Shown here: piece after piece, positions 46,176 through 55,156 of the stretch | How the letters are laid out: every line of letters begins with the position of its first letter | Position numbering within the stretch: the stretch's first letter is position 1 | The notes under the pieces: generated by a model | What the model saw: the letters and a program-made list of their open reading frames with translations, nothing else | The model's database searches: none | Told to the model about the DNA's origin: nothing | Program-made: the position numbers and the translations under genes | Assembly (NCBI GenBank): GCA_902624095.1 | Contig: CACNWB010000001.1 | Coordinates: 62,001 to 126,000 of the forward strand | DNA length: 64,000 nt | Reading direction: 5' to 3' | Origin: an uncultured PS1 clade bacterium | GTDB lineage: Bacteria; Pseudomonadota; Alphaproteobacteria; RS24

Positions 46176-49094
46176 ATGGGCGGCAAGGCGATGTGCGGTG
46201 AGGTGATGCCCGAAAGTTTTTTCGCTTCCATGGCCGATGCGATCCTGCCCGATATCGCGCCTTTTGACGACGCCCACGCCCGCGCGCGGCTGGATGATGT
46301 CGTTGCGGCTTATCCCACTGAGGCGGCTCACATATTTGACACGCATGAGGCGCTGTTTTTGCGCATTAGTGAAGGCAGTTCGTTTCTTGCCTCACTTTTG
46401 CGGCGTTATCCGGAGGTTGTGACCGCCTTGAGCGAGAATTCGGCTGAAGCTCATGCCGACAATCTTTTAAATAACCTGCCCGCTGCTGTCGCCGCCTGCA
46501 AAACGCGCGATGAGGTGATGTCGGCTTTGCGTCATACGCGCAACCAAATAGCGCTCGTATCGGCACTCGCTGACCTTTCCGGCATCTGGGATGTTGCAGC
46601 TGTTACGGGCTGTCTCACGCGGCTTGCCGATATTTGCGTTTCAGCTTCATTTGATTGGCTGGTGGGGGAAGCGGTCGCAGACGGAAAATTGGCGCATGCC
46701 TCCCAAGCCGGACTGATTGTGCTGGCCATGGGCAAACTTGGCGGGTGTGAGTTGAACTATTCGTCCGATATCGACTTGATAGTTTTTTACACAACCGATG
46801 CCATGCCCGTGACGGAAGGCGTCGACACGCGCAAGTTTTTCATCACACTGGTGCGAGATATGGCGGCCCTTTTGCAAACTCCCACGGCAGATGGTTTCGC
46901 TTTTCGGGTGGATTTGCGTTTGCGGCCAGATCCCGGCGCCACGCAAGTGGCCATTTCGGTGTCCGCCGCTCTGTCCTATTACGAAACTGTCGGGCAAAAC
47001 TGGGAGCGTGCGGTCTATATCAAGGCTCGCCCGATTGCGGGCGATCTGGAGGCGGGCGAAAATTTTCTGTTGGAAATCGGCCCGTTTGTGTGGCGCCGCT
47101 ATTACGACTTTGCCGCCATTGAAGACGTGCATTCGATGAAGCGGCAAATCCATGCAGTGCGCGGGCACGGTGAAATTGCCGTGCGCGGCCATAATATTAA
47201 ATTGGGGCGCGGCGGCATTCGCGAGATTGAATTTTTCGTCCAGACCCAACAATTGATCGCGGGCGGACGCGATCCGGTTTTGCGCGGGCGCACCACGGTC
47301 GGCATGCTTGACGGGTTAAGCGCGGCGGGGTGGATTTCATCTGAGACGGCCGCAGGCATGACCGAGGCTTATGCGTTTTTGCGCCGGCTTGAACATTGTT
47401 TGCAAATGCGCCTTGACGAACAAACCCACACGCTGCCCGAAGATGACGCGACGCTTGAAGTTTTTGCGCGCTTTGCTGGTTTTCAAAATGCCGCCGCATT
47501 AACCGCAACTGTGACCGACACATTGAAATATGTCGCCAGTGAATATGCGCTTTTGTTCGAGCATGCCGAAAGCCTGTCCACGGAAAGCGGTAATCTTGTG
47601 TTCACCGGCAATGATGATGACCCTGATACGCTAGAAAATCTGACGGTGATGGGCTTCAAGCGTCCGCGCGATGTGTCGGCCATTATTCGCGGTTGGCACG
47701 CCGGGCGCGTGCCGCCGACCAAATCACCGCGCGCGCGTGAAATTCTCACCCGCCTGATGCCATCTTTGCTGGAGGCGCTGGCGCGCGCCAACGACCCTGA
47801 TGAAGCACTCATCCGGTTCAACCAATTTTTGGAGAAGCTTCCCGCGGGGGTGCAATTTTTCTCGTTGCTCCAGTCAAATGACAATTCGCTCAAACTTCTT
47901 GTCGATATTGTCGGCGTGGCCCCGCGCCTGTCGGCTTGGTTGTCGCGCAATGCCCAGCTTGTCGACATTTTGATTGAAACGCGCCCCACAAGTGATGACG
48001 GAGACGGTTTTGAGGCCGACGAGGGGGTGGATTTTGCCGATATTTTGGATGCCTTGCGCCTCGATGTGCATCACAGCCAGTTCCGCACAGGCGTTTTCCT
48101 GCTTGCCAATCCGACAAATTATCAAACTACGGGCATACAATTTGCCGATATTGCACGGCGCAGCATTTCGCGGCTTTTGCCCGCCGCCCAGCGCGATATT
48201 GCCGCGCGTCACGGAAGCCTTGAACAGGTGGAAATGGCTGTTATCGGCATGGGCAAGCTGGGCAGTGGCGAGATGAGTTTGCAGTCCGACCTTGATCTGG
48301 TCATTGTGTGTGACAGTTCCGATTTTGCCGAAACTTCTGATGGTGAAAAGCCGCTGGCGGGCGATGTCTGGATGGCGCGCGCCGCGCGTCGCCTCATTAG
48401 TGGCCTGACAGTACCGACACAGGAAGGCAGCCTGTATAATGTCGATATGCGCTTGCGGCCATCGGGCAATGCCGGGCCGCTTGTCACAAAAATGTCGAGC
48501 TTTACGACCTATCAGCAAAATGATGCATGGACATGGGAACATATGGCGCTGACGCAAGCCAGCGTGATCGCTGGGTCGCCCGATTTTGTGGCGCGTTTGA
48601 ACGCGGTCATGGCCGATGTGATTTGTCGCCAACGCAACAAAAGCGTTCTGGCCGATGATGTGGAAGCCATGCGCCAACGCCTGTTTGAACACCAAAAAAT
48701 CCGAGGCCCTCTGGATGTCAAAAATGGGCCCGGCGGCCTCATCGACATCGAATTCGTGGTCCAGGGACTCATTTTGGCGTATGCGGCAGATTGTCCCGCG
48801 ATTGCATCGCCGCGCGGGTTGGCTGCCGCGCTGGGAAAATTGCACGCCGCCGAGCTGGTGTCGCGCAGCGATTATGAATTGTTGCTCGAGGCGGGAAGTT
48901 ATTACGCTGCTTTGCGGCAGATTTCCGGCCTTTGTCTGGAGCCCGACAGTGATGCCATAGGGCAGGGTGCAACAGAAATGGTGCTCAATGCCGTTCACGC
49001 GCCCGATCCGGCCCGCCTGCAGGCACAGCTTGGGCAATTTCGTGATGACGTTTCGGCCACCTTCACAAGGGTTATGGCGGGTCTGCGAGACTAA
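46176..49094 (+). CDS. glnE: Bifunctional glutamine synthetase adenylyltransferase/adenylyl-removing enzyme
   Basis: 972 residues. It adenylylates and deadenylylates glutamine synthetase under control of PII. Two nucleotidyltransferase domains show the paired motifs: MGKLGGCELNYSSDIDLIVF from residue ~185 (de-adenylylating half) and MGKLGSGEMSLQSDLDLVIV from ~692 (adenylylating half). GlnD-like C-terminal helices follow each (RGGIREIEFFVQTQQLIAGG; GPGGLIDIEFVVQGLILAYA). ATG at 46176 or 46206. Likely in one transcript with the two-component genes. Confidence 0.96.
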   Translation: MGGKAMCGEVMPESFFASMADAILPDIAPFDDAHARARLDDVVAAYPTEAAHIFDTHEALFLRISEGSSFLASLLRRYPEVVTALSENSAEAHADNLLNNLPAAVAACKTRDEVMSALRHTRNQIALVSALADLSGIWDVAAVTGCLTRLADICVSASFDWLVGEAVADGKLAHASQAGLIVLAMGKLGGCELNYSSDIDLIVFYTTDAMPVTEGVDTRKFFITLVRDMAALLQTPTADGFAFRVDLRLRPDPGATQVAISVSAALSYYETVGQNWERAVYIKARPIAGDLEAGENFLLEIGPFVWRRYYDFAAIEDVHSMKRQIHAVRGHGEIAVRGHNIKLGRGGIREIEFFVQTQQLIAGGRDPVLRGRTTVGMLDGLSAAGWISSETAAGMTEAYAFLRRLEHCLQMRLDEQTHTLPEDDATLEVFARFAGFQNAAALTATVTDTLKYVASEYALLFEHAESLSTESGNLVFTGNDDDPDTLENLTVMGFKRPRDVSAIIRGWHAGRVPPTKSPRAREILTRLMPSLLEALARANDPDEALIRFNQFLEKLPAGVQFFSLLQSNDNSLKLLVDIVGVAPRLSAWLSRNAQLVDILIETRPTSDDGDGFEADEGVDFADILDALRLDVHHSQFRTGVFLLANPTNYQTTGIQFADIARRSISRLLPAAQRDIAARHGSLEQVEMAVIGMGKLGSGEMSLQSDLDLVIVCDSSDFAETSDGEKPLAGDVWMARAARRLISGLTVPTQEGSLYNVDMRLRPSGNAGPLVTKMSSFTTYQQNDAWTWEHMALTQASVIAGSPDFVARLNAVMADVICRQRNKSVLADDVEAMRQRLFEHQKIRGPLDVKNGPGGLIDIEFVVQGLILAYAADCPAIASPRGLAAALGKLHAAELVSRSDYELLLEAGSYYAALRQISGLCLEPDSDAIGQGATEMVLNAVHAPDPARLQAQLGQFRDDVSATFTRVMAGLRD

Positions 49095-49163
49095 CCGACG
49101 CATTGACGGTTTGTTGGGTGGGGGCTAGCGTAGCGTCTAAGAAATTAATGGAGTGATGGAAAG

Positions 49164-50288
49164 ATGAATTTCGATTTTTCCGATGATCAAAAAATGCTCA
49201 AGGATCAGGCACGCAAGTTTCTGGACGACACGTGCACGCTTGACCATGTGCGAAAAATTCTCGAAGGCGATGCCAGCCATGATGATGCCGTGTGGAAGGG
49301 CTTGTGCGATCTGGGATTTGCCGGGGCCGCCATTCCGGAGGAGTTTGGCGGGCTGGGTCTTGGCCCGCTGGAACTATGCGTGTTGGCTGAGGAATTGGGC
49401 CGCTGCGTGGCGCCTGTTCCGTTCAGTTCATCCATTTATCTGGCTGCTGAAGCGCTGAAAAATTTTGGCAATCAGACACAAAAAGAAACATGGCTGCCGC
49501 AACTGGCAACCGGCGCTTGTATTGGCACACTTTCGGCTTCGGAAGGCACCCAGCCGCCGTCACCGGCGACTGTTAAAACTACTTTTGCCGATGGCAAGCT
49601 GAACGGTACAAAAATTCCGGTTGCCGATGCCATGATTGCTGGGCTCGCCATTGTGCTGGCAAATACCGGTGGCAAGGGCGAACGCGCATTGTCTCTGGTC
49701 GCTGTGGATCTGAGTGCCGAGGGCATCAATCGCCGCGAGGTTGAAACCATTGACCCAACGCGCGGGCATGGCGAAATAGTTTTTGAAAACGCACCCGCCA
49801 CGCTTGTTGGCAAGGAAGGTGATGGCTGGGACAATTACCGGCGTATTGAAGCCGGCGCTGCTGTGCTTGTTGCCTTCGAGCAGGTTGGCGGGGCGGAAGC
49901 TGCCATGAATATGGCAAAAGAATATGCGTTGGAGCGCTATGCTTTCGGGCGCCAGATTGGGTCGTATCAGGCAATCAAACACAAAATTGCCGACATGTAT
50001 GTCAAACTGGAATTGGCTCGCTCTAACGCTTATTATGGAGCTATGGCATTTGCTGAAGATGCCGGTGATTTGGAACTTGCGGCCGCTGCCGCTCGCATTT
50101 CTGCAACGGAAGCCTATCGCTTTGCGGCGCAGGAAAGTATTCAGGTGCATGGCGGCATTGGTTTTACCTGGGAAGCCAATACGCAGTTTCATTATCGCCG
50201 TTCGAAATTGCTGGCTCTGTCACTTGGCAGTGCCAGTCGCTGGAAAGACCGTCTGGTCAGTGAACTTGAAAAAAGCAATGTGGCCTGA
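49164..50288 (+). CDS. Acyl-CoA dehydrogenase, first of a pair (small-subunit type)
   Basis: 374 residues, FAD flavoprotein fold. Recognised by AAIPEEFGGLGLGPLELCVL, GTLSASEGTQPPSPATVK at the FAD site, YAFGRQIGSYQAIKHKIADM and ESIQVHGGIGFTWEANTQFH. It lacks the usual IYEGTSEIQR-type motif that carries the catalytic Glu in short-chain enzymes. It resembles the small subunits of heteromeric acyl-CoA dehydrogenases from steroid-type side-chain degradation. The partner gene follows 60 bases later. Confidence 0.88.
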   Translation: MNFDFSDDQKMLKDQARKFLDDTCTLDHVRKILEGDASHDDAVWKGLCDLGFAGAAIPEEFGGLGLGPLELCVLAEELGRCVAPVPFSSSIYLAAEALKNFGNQTQKETWLPQLATGACIGTLSASEGTQPPSPATVKTTFADGKLNGTKIPVADAMIAGLAIVLANTGGKGERALSLVAVDLSAEGINRREVETIDPTRGHGEIVFENAPATLVGKEGDGWDNYRRIEAGAAVLVAFEQVGGAEAAMNMAKEYALERYAFGRQIGSYQAIKHKIADMYVKLELARSNAYYGAMAFAEDAGDLELAAAAARISATEAYRFAAQESIQVHGGIGFTWEANTQFHYRRSKLLALSLGSASRWKDRLVSELEKSNVA

Positions 50289-50348
50289 TGCTGCTCACCT
50301 GCATCAGCCAGCATAAAACGCACCTGTAGTTTAGGAAGGAAAGTTAAA

Positions 50349-51587
50349 ATGGACTTTAACGATACCCCCGAAGAAGCAAAGTTTCGTGTCGAGGTGAGGG
50401 CATGGCTGGAAGCCAATGCCAAGCCGAAAGATCCGAACAAGGCGCGGGCTGGCCGCTCGAATAAGGCTGAGGCCGACCGTCTGGCAAGCGCGCGCGTCTG
50501 GCAGGCCAAAAAAGCCGAAGCCGGCTACGCCGCGATCACCTGGCCGACAGAGTTTGGCGGTTTGGGCGGCTCATCAATACAATCGGTCATTTATTCGCAG
50601 GAAGAATCGAATTTCGAAGTACCCGGCGGGTTTTTCGATATCGGGCTGGGCATGTGCATTCCCACCATGATGGCGTGGGCCACGAAGGAGCAAAATGAAC
50701 GCTTTGTGAAGCCGGCGCTTTATGGCGAAGAAATCTGGTGCCAATTGTTTTCGGAGCCATCCGCCGGTTCGGACGTTGCGGGCTTGCGTACCAAGGCCGA
50801 ACGCGACGGCGATGACTGGGTAATCAACGGACAAAAAGTCTGGACGTCGGGTGCGCATTATTGCGATTACGGCATTATCGTTACGCGCTCGGATCCGACC
50901 GCGCCGAAGCATAAGGGGCTCACATTTTTCTTCCTCGACATGAAGTCGCCGGGAATTGAAGTGCGACCGATCAAGCAAATATCGGGTGAGTCAAACTTCA
51001 ATGAAGTATTCTTTACCGATGTGCGCGTGCCCGACAGCCAGCGTCTTGGTGATGTGGGCGAGGGCTGGAAAGTTGCGCTGACAACTTTGATGAATGAGCG
51101 TCTTGCCATTGGTCAGGGCAGTGGCGTTGACTATACCGAATTGTTGAAGCTGGCGCGCCAAACCGAACTGGAAACTGGCCCGGCCATCAAAGACGCCAAT
51201 GTGCGCGAGCATCTGGCAGACTGGTATGTCGAAACACAAGGTCTGAAATACACCAAATTCAGAACGCTGACGGCGCTTTCCAAAGGCGAAACGCCGGGCC
51301 CAGAAAGCTCGATTGGCAAAATAGTCTCCGGTCCCAAAATGCAGGACTTGGCCTCTTTCGCTATGGATTTGCAGGGACAAGGCGGCATTTTGCAAGGCGA
51401 TGAAGATGCTGAAATGAACGCGGCGTTTCAAAACCAGTGGATGTGGGGTGCCGGCTATCGCATTGCCGGTGGCACGGATGAAATCTTGCGCAATATTGTC
51501 TCCGAGCAGGTGCTTGGCCTGCCGCAAGATATTCGTGTCGATAAAAAAGTGCCGTTTAACGAATTGCCGGGGAGTGGCCGCAAATAA
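50349..51587 (+). CDS. Acyl-CoA dehydrogenase, second of a pair (large-subunit type)
   Basis: 412 residues. FAD/substrate motifs LFSEPSAGSDVAGLRTKAER, VINGQKVWTSGAHYCDYGII, and the C-terminal YRIAGGTDEILRNIVSEQVL. Instead of the usual Tyr-Glu-Gly catalytic segment it has AGGT. The paired arrangement with the preceding gene suggests an alpha2-beta2 enzyme oxidising an unknown, perhaps bulky, acyl-CoA. A GGAAGGAAAG-rich site precedes the ATG. A strong terminator follows. Confidence 0.88.
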   Translation: MDFNDTPEEAKFRVEVRAWLEANAKPKDPNKARAGRSNKAEADRLASARVWQAKKAEAGYAAITWPTEFGGLGGSSIQSVIYSQEESNFEVPGGFFDIGLGMCIPTMMAWATKEQNERFVKPALYGEEIWCQLFSEPSAGSDVAGLRTKAERDGDDWVINGQKVWTSGAHYCDYGIIVTRSDPTAPKHKGLTFFFLDMKSPGIEVRPIKQISGESNFNEVFFTDVRVPDSQRLGDVGEGWKVALTTLMNERLAIGQGSGVDYTELLKLARQTELETGPAIKDANVREHLADWYVETQGLKYTKFRTLTALSKGETPGPESSIGKIVSGPKMQDLASFAMDLQGQGGILQGDEDAEMNAAFQNQWMWGAGYRIAGGTDEILRNIVSEQVLGLPQDIRVDKKVPFNELPGSGRK

Positions 51588-51612
51588 ATTGCGGCTTGCG
51601 CGTTAAAACACG

Positions 51613-51650
51613 AGGCCGTCTGCCCGAGACCGGGTGGGCGGCCTTTTTGT
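51613..51650 (+). terminator. Rho-independent terminator after the acyl-CoA dehydrogenase pair
   Basis: AGGCCG-TCTGCCCG pairs with CGGGTGGG-CGGCCT (14 bp with three G-T pairs) around the loop AGAC, followed by a T-run. Confidence 0.85.
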
Positions 51651-51721
51651 TATTTGGCTTGTTGTCTGCCATGTTTTGATGCCGGCCTTGAAGCTTGTGG
51701 CAAAACGCGCCAAAAAGGGGC

Positions 51722-52717
51722 ATGGACGCCTCGCATCAGTTTTGTGTCGCCCCGATGATGGACTGGACAGATCGGCATGACCGGTTTTTTCTGCGTCTCA
51801 TTACGCGGCATGCGCGCCTTTATACCGAAATGGTGACGGCGGATGCCATTCGCTTTGGCGACCGCGCGCGCCTGTTGGATTTTGATGCCGCCGAGCATCC
51901 GCTGGCTTTGCAATTGGGTGGCAGTGACCCGGTGACATTGGCCGAAGCCGCCAAAATTGGCGAAGACTGGGGCTATGACGAAATAAATCTCAATGTCGGT
52001 TGCCCGTCTGACCGCGTGCAATCGGGCGCGTTTGGTGCGTGTCTGATGCGCGAGCCCGATTTGGTGGCCGAGTGCATGGCGGCCATGCGCGAAGCCGTGA
52101 ACATACCGGTAACCGTGAAATGCCGCATCGGGGTTGACGACCAAGACCCGGAAACCGCCCTGCCACAATTGGTCACAAGCTGTCGTGAGGCTGGTGTTGA
52201 GGTGTTTATCATTCATGCCCGCAAAGCCTGGTTGGAGGGATTGAGCCCCAAAGAAAACCGCGAAATTCCGCTGCTTGATTATCCTTTGGTTTACAGGCTG
52301 AAACAGCAATTTCCGGATATCAGCATTATAATAAATGGTGGCATTGAAACGCTTGATCAGACACAAAAACATCTCGCGCAGGTCGACGGCGTGATGGTCG
52401 GGCGCGCGGCTTATAAGACCCCATATTTTATGGCCGATATTGACCGGCTGATATTCGGCGCCGGCGAAGCGCCCCTGTCGCGCGACGAAATTGTCGAACG
52501 GCTCATTCCCTATGCCGAGAAACTGGTCGCGCAAAATATACCCTTGCATGCCCTCACACGGCACTTGATTGGGCTGTATCAGGGCTGCCCGGGCGGGCGT
52601 TTGTGGCGACGTTATTTGAGTGAAAATGCGGTCGGTGCAAATGTGCCCGCCACGGTTTTGCAAGGCGCGCTGGATGTGGTGCGGACCCAACGCGAACGCG
52701 CCGCTCTGGCGTCGTAA
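51722..52717 (+). CDS. dusA: tRNA-dihydrouridine synthase A
   Basis: 331 residues, FMN TIM barrel that reduces uridine in the tRNA D-loop. N-terminal FCVAPMMDWTDRHDRFFLRL, the catalytic cysteine in NLNVGCPSDRVQSGAFGACL, FIIHARKAWLEGLSPKENRE and the FMN-phosphate region DGVMVGRAAYKTPYF. The ATG at 51722 has an AAGGGG site; a TTG 27 bases earlier is weaker. Its TAA overlaps the next ATG (TAATG). Confidence 0.95.
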   Translation: MDASHQFCVAPMMDWTDRHDRFFLRLITRHARLYTEMVTADAIRFGDRARLLDFDAAEHPLALQLGGSDPVTLAEAAKIGEDWGYDEINLNVGCPSDRVQSGAFGACLMREPDLVAECMAAMREAVNIPVTVKCRIGVDDQDPETALPQLVTSCREAGVEVFIIHARKAWLEGLSPKENREIPLLDYPLVYRLKQQFPDISIIINGGIETLDQTQKHLAQVDGVMVGRAAYKTPYFMADIDRLIFGAGEAPLSRDEIVERLIPYAEKLVAQNIPLHALTRHLIGLYQGCPGGRLWRRYLSENAVGANVPATVLQGALDVVRTQRERAALAS

Positions 52718-53541
52718 TGGACACGCTTTTGACAGCCGATATGGTTTTGTCGACGCTCGGCCTGCTGGCATCGGGCTATGTTTCCGGCATTATTGCCGGC
52801 CTGTTGGGGGTTGGCGGCGGCATTATTCTGGTGCCGGTGCTGTTTCAGACATTCGTCTGGTTCGACTTTCCGGCACATTTGCACATTCATATGGCTGTCG
52901 GCACATCGCTTGCCATTATTTGTTTTACAGGTGGGCAGTCGGCGCGCAGTCATTTGAAGCGCGGGGCTGTCGATATTGAAATCTTGAAAAGTTGGGGCAT
53001 GTTTGTCGGGCTGGGCGCTTTATTGGGGGCACTCTTGGCACGCCTGATTGTTCCCGACGGGTTGAAGTTGATTTTCGCCACGCTTGCGTTGGTTCTGGGC
53101 GCGCGCATGTTGCGCGGGGCAAAACGACTGGGCGGCACCGGCCCGACACTCTCATCGCGCTTGCAAAAACTGCTGGCCGGCATCACTGGTTTTTTGTCGG
53201 CGCTCATGGGTATTGGTGGTGGCACATTATCCGTGCCGCTCTTGGGTGCCGCCGGGCGCGACATGCACCGCGCCGTGGCAACTTCGGCCTGTCTGAGTGT
53301 AATCATCGCGGTGCCCGCCGCGGTCGGCTTTATGATCGGCGGCTGGTCGATACCGGACTTGCCACCCTTTACGCTTGGCTATGTGCATTTATTGGCGCTG
53401 GCGGTGATGATACCAGCCAGCATGCTGGGTGCACCCACCGGCGCGCGGTTTGCCCATTTGATGAGTGCCCGCCAGTTGGAACTGGTTTTCGCAGGGTTTC
53501 TTCTGCTCAGCGCCACCCGCATGGTGCTCGCGCTGGTCTAG
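52717..53541 (+). CDS. TauE/SafE family sulfite/anion exporter-like membrane protein
   Basis: 274 residues with about eight membrane helices in two homologous halves. Each half starts with the family's glycine-rich motif: AGLLGVGGGIILVPVLFQTF in the first and SALMGIGGGTLSVPLLGAAG in the second. Family members export sulfite, sulfoacetate or other organic anions. Substrate here is unknown, but a sulfur role is plausible given the sulfite reductase elsewhere in the window. Translationally coupled to dusA; converges on the phosphomannomutase with a 6-base gap. Confidence 0.9.
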   Translation: MDTLLTADMVLSTLGLLASGYVSGIIAGLLGVGGGIILVPVLFQTFVWFDFPAHLHIHMAVGTSLAIICFTGGQSARSHLKRGAVDIEILKSWGMFVGLGALLGALLARLIVPDGLKLIFATLALVLGARMLRGAKRLGGTGPTLSSRLQKLLAGITGFLSALMGIGGGTLSVPLLGAAGRDMHRAVATSACLSVIIAVPAAVGFMIGGWSIPDLPPFTLGYVHLLALAVMIPASMLGAPTGARFAHLMSARQLELVFAGFLLLSATRMVLALV

Positions 53542-53547
53542 GCGGGG

Positions 53548-55056
53548 TTAGAGCTTTTGGTCGTATTCACCGACCTCTTCAAAAGACGACAATAATCCGT
53601 CAATTGCCGCAAACATGGCGTGCATATTCTCATCTGAAACCGGACTTTCCACCACGACAACCAACCCCGGCTTGTTCGATGAGGCGCGCACCAGTCCCCA
53701 TGTGCCGTCTTCAACCGTCACGCGCACGCCATTAACCGTCACAAGGTCGCGAATTTTCTGGCCAATCAATTCTTCGCCTTGCGCGGCCATCACTTCAAAA
53801 TGGGCGACCACCCGATCCACAACTTCATATTTTTCGGTGTCCGCGCAATAGGGCGACATGGTGGGCGAACTGAAGACCTGCGGCAGCGCGTTGCGCAAAT
53901 CGGCCATTGAACGGCCTTCAGCATTTTCCAGCATGTCGCAAATCGCAATGGCCGTCACAATGCCGTCATCATAGCCGCGCCCTACAGGTGGGTTGAAAAA
54001 ATAGTGGCCGCTCTTTTCAAAGCCTGCCAGCGCGCCGGTTTCGACCGTGTGGCGCTTCATATAGCTGTGACCGGTTTTCCAGTAATGTGTAGAGGCACCG
54101 GCCGCTTGCAGGTCGGGGTCGGTGGCAAATAAACTGGTTGATTTTACATCCGCGACGAACACGGCATTTTCATGCTTGCCGGCGAGGTCGCGGGCAACAA
54201 GCACGCCCATTTTATCGGCAAAAATCTCAACCCCTTCGTTGTCGACCACGCCGCAGCGATCGCCATCGCCGTCAAAAGCAAAGCCGATATCGGCCTGATG
54301 CGCCAGCACCGTATCGCGCAAAGCATGCAACATTGCCATGTCTTCCGGGTTCGGATTGTGATTGGGAAAGCTGTGGTCCAGATCGCAGTCCAGCGGTATC
54401 ACCTCAACACCGATTGCCGACAGTACATCGGGCGCAAATGCGCCTGCCGTGCCATTGCCGCAGGCGACGACGGCTTTAATTTTTCGGCTCAAGGGCGCTC
54501 GCGCACTGAGGTCGGCCTTGTAGCGTTCTGCCATGCCGGGCACGAAGCGATAGCTACCGCCATCGCGCGTAACACCTTTATTTGTCAGCACCATGTCGCG
54601 CAATTTGTTCATTTCATCGGGACCGAAGGTCAGCGGGCGCGCTGCCCCCATTTTTACCCCCGTCCAGCCATTTTCATTGTGACTCGCTGTCACCATGGCT
54701 ACGGCCGGAATATCCAGATCAAACTGTGCAAAATAGGCCGTCGGAGACAGTGCCAGTCCAATATCGTGAACCTCCACACCGGCGCTTATCAGCCCATTGA
54801 TGAGAGCGAGCTTAATTGATTGCGAATAAGAGCGATAATCATGCCCGACTACAATGGCGGGTGTTTTGCCCGTATCCAGTAACTCTTGAAGAACATTGCC
54901 TAACCCGAAGCCCAGCGCCTGAATGCCCATCAGGTTGATTTCTTGGGGAAACAGCCAGCGCGCATCATATTCGCGAAAGCCTGTTGGCTTCACCAAAGGC
55001 GTGGTTTCAAATTCCGGTGCGGTAATATCAATCTGGTCTCTGGGAGGCGGAAACAT
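53548..55056 (-). CDS. Phosphomannomutase/phosphoglucomutase (AlgC/ManB-type)
   Basis: 502 residues, alpha-D-phosphohexomutase. Active-site phosphoserine Ser125 in MVTASHNENGWTGVKMG, Mg-binding loop DGDGDR (Asp262, 264, 266), sugar-binding GFEKSGHYFFNPP and a C-terminal phosphate-binding region GTWGLVRASSNKPGLVVVVE. Interconverts mannose-1-P/mannose-6-P or the glucose equivalents for envelope sugars. Single gene on the minus strand, divergent from cobA by 100 bases. Confidence 0.93.
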   Translation of the reverse strand: MFPPPRDQIDITAPEFETTPLVKPTGFREYDARWLFPQEINLMGIQALGFGLGNVLQELLDTGKTPAIVVGHDYRSYSQSIKLALINGLISAGVEVHDIGLALSPTAYFAQFDLDIPAVAMVTASHNENGWTGVKMGAARPLTFGPDEMNKLRDMVLTNKGVTRDGGSYRFVPGMAERYKADLSARAPLSRKIKAVVACGNGTAGAFAPDVLSAIGVEVIPLDCDLDHSFPNHNPNPEDMAMLHALRDTVLAHQADIGFAFDGDGDRCGVVDNEGVEIFADKMGVLVARDLAGKHENAVFVADVKSTSLFATDPDLQAAGASTHYWKTGHSYMKRHTVETGALAGFEKSGHYFFNPPVGRGYDDGIVTAIAICDMLENAEGRSMADLRNALPQVFSSPTMSPYCADTEKYEVVDRVVAHFEVMAAQGEELIGQKIRDLVTVNGVRVTVEDGTWGLVRASSNKPGLVVVVESPVSDENMHAMFAAIDGLLSSFEEVGEYDQKL

Positions 55057-55156
55057 GGGCGACCTTTCGAAGTGGGCTAAAATACATAAACCAAAGGGTG
55101 CATAACACGATTATATGCATATTTGTAACCCGACACACGCTCCTCTATAAGGGCTT

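Noticed and set aside
47874-49103. 409-codon minus-strand open frame antisense to glnE
   Set aside because: Lies wholly opposite glnE, has no recognisable domain and is a by-product of GC-rich codon use.
51650-52771. 373-codon minus-strand open frame opposite dusA
   Set aside because: dusA is clearly real with full motifs; the opposite frame has no family features and also crosses the terminator.
52992-53735. 247-codon plus-strand frame overlapping the TauE/SafE gene
   Set aside because: Out-of-frame shadow; the TauE/SafE frame has both glycine-rich family motifs.
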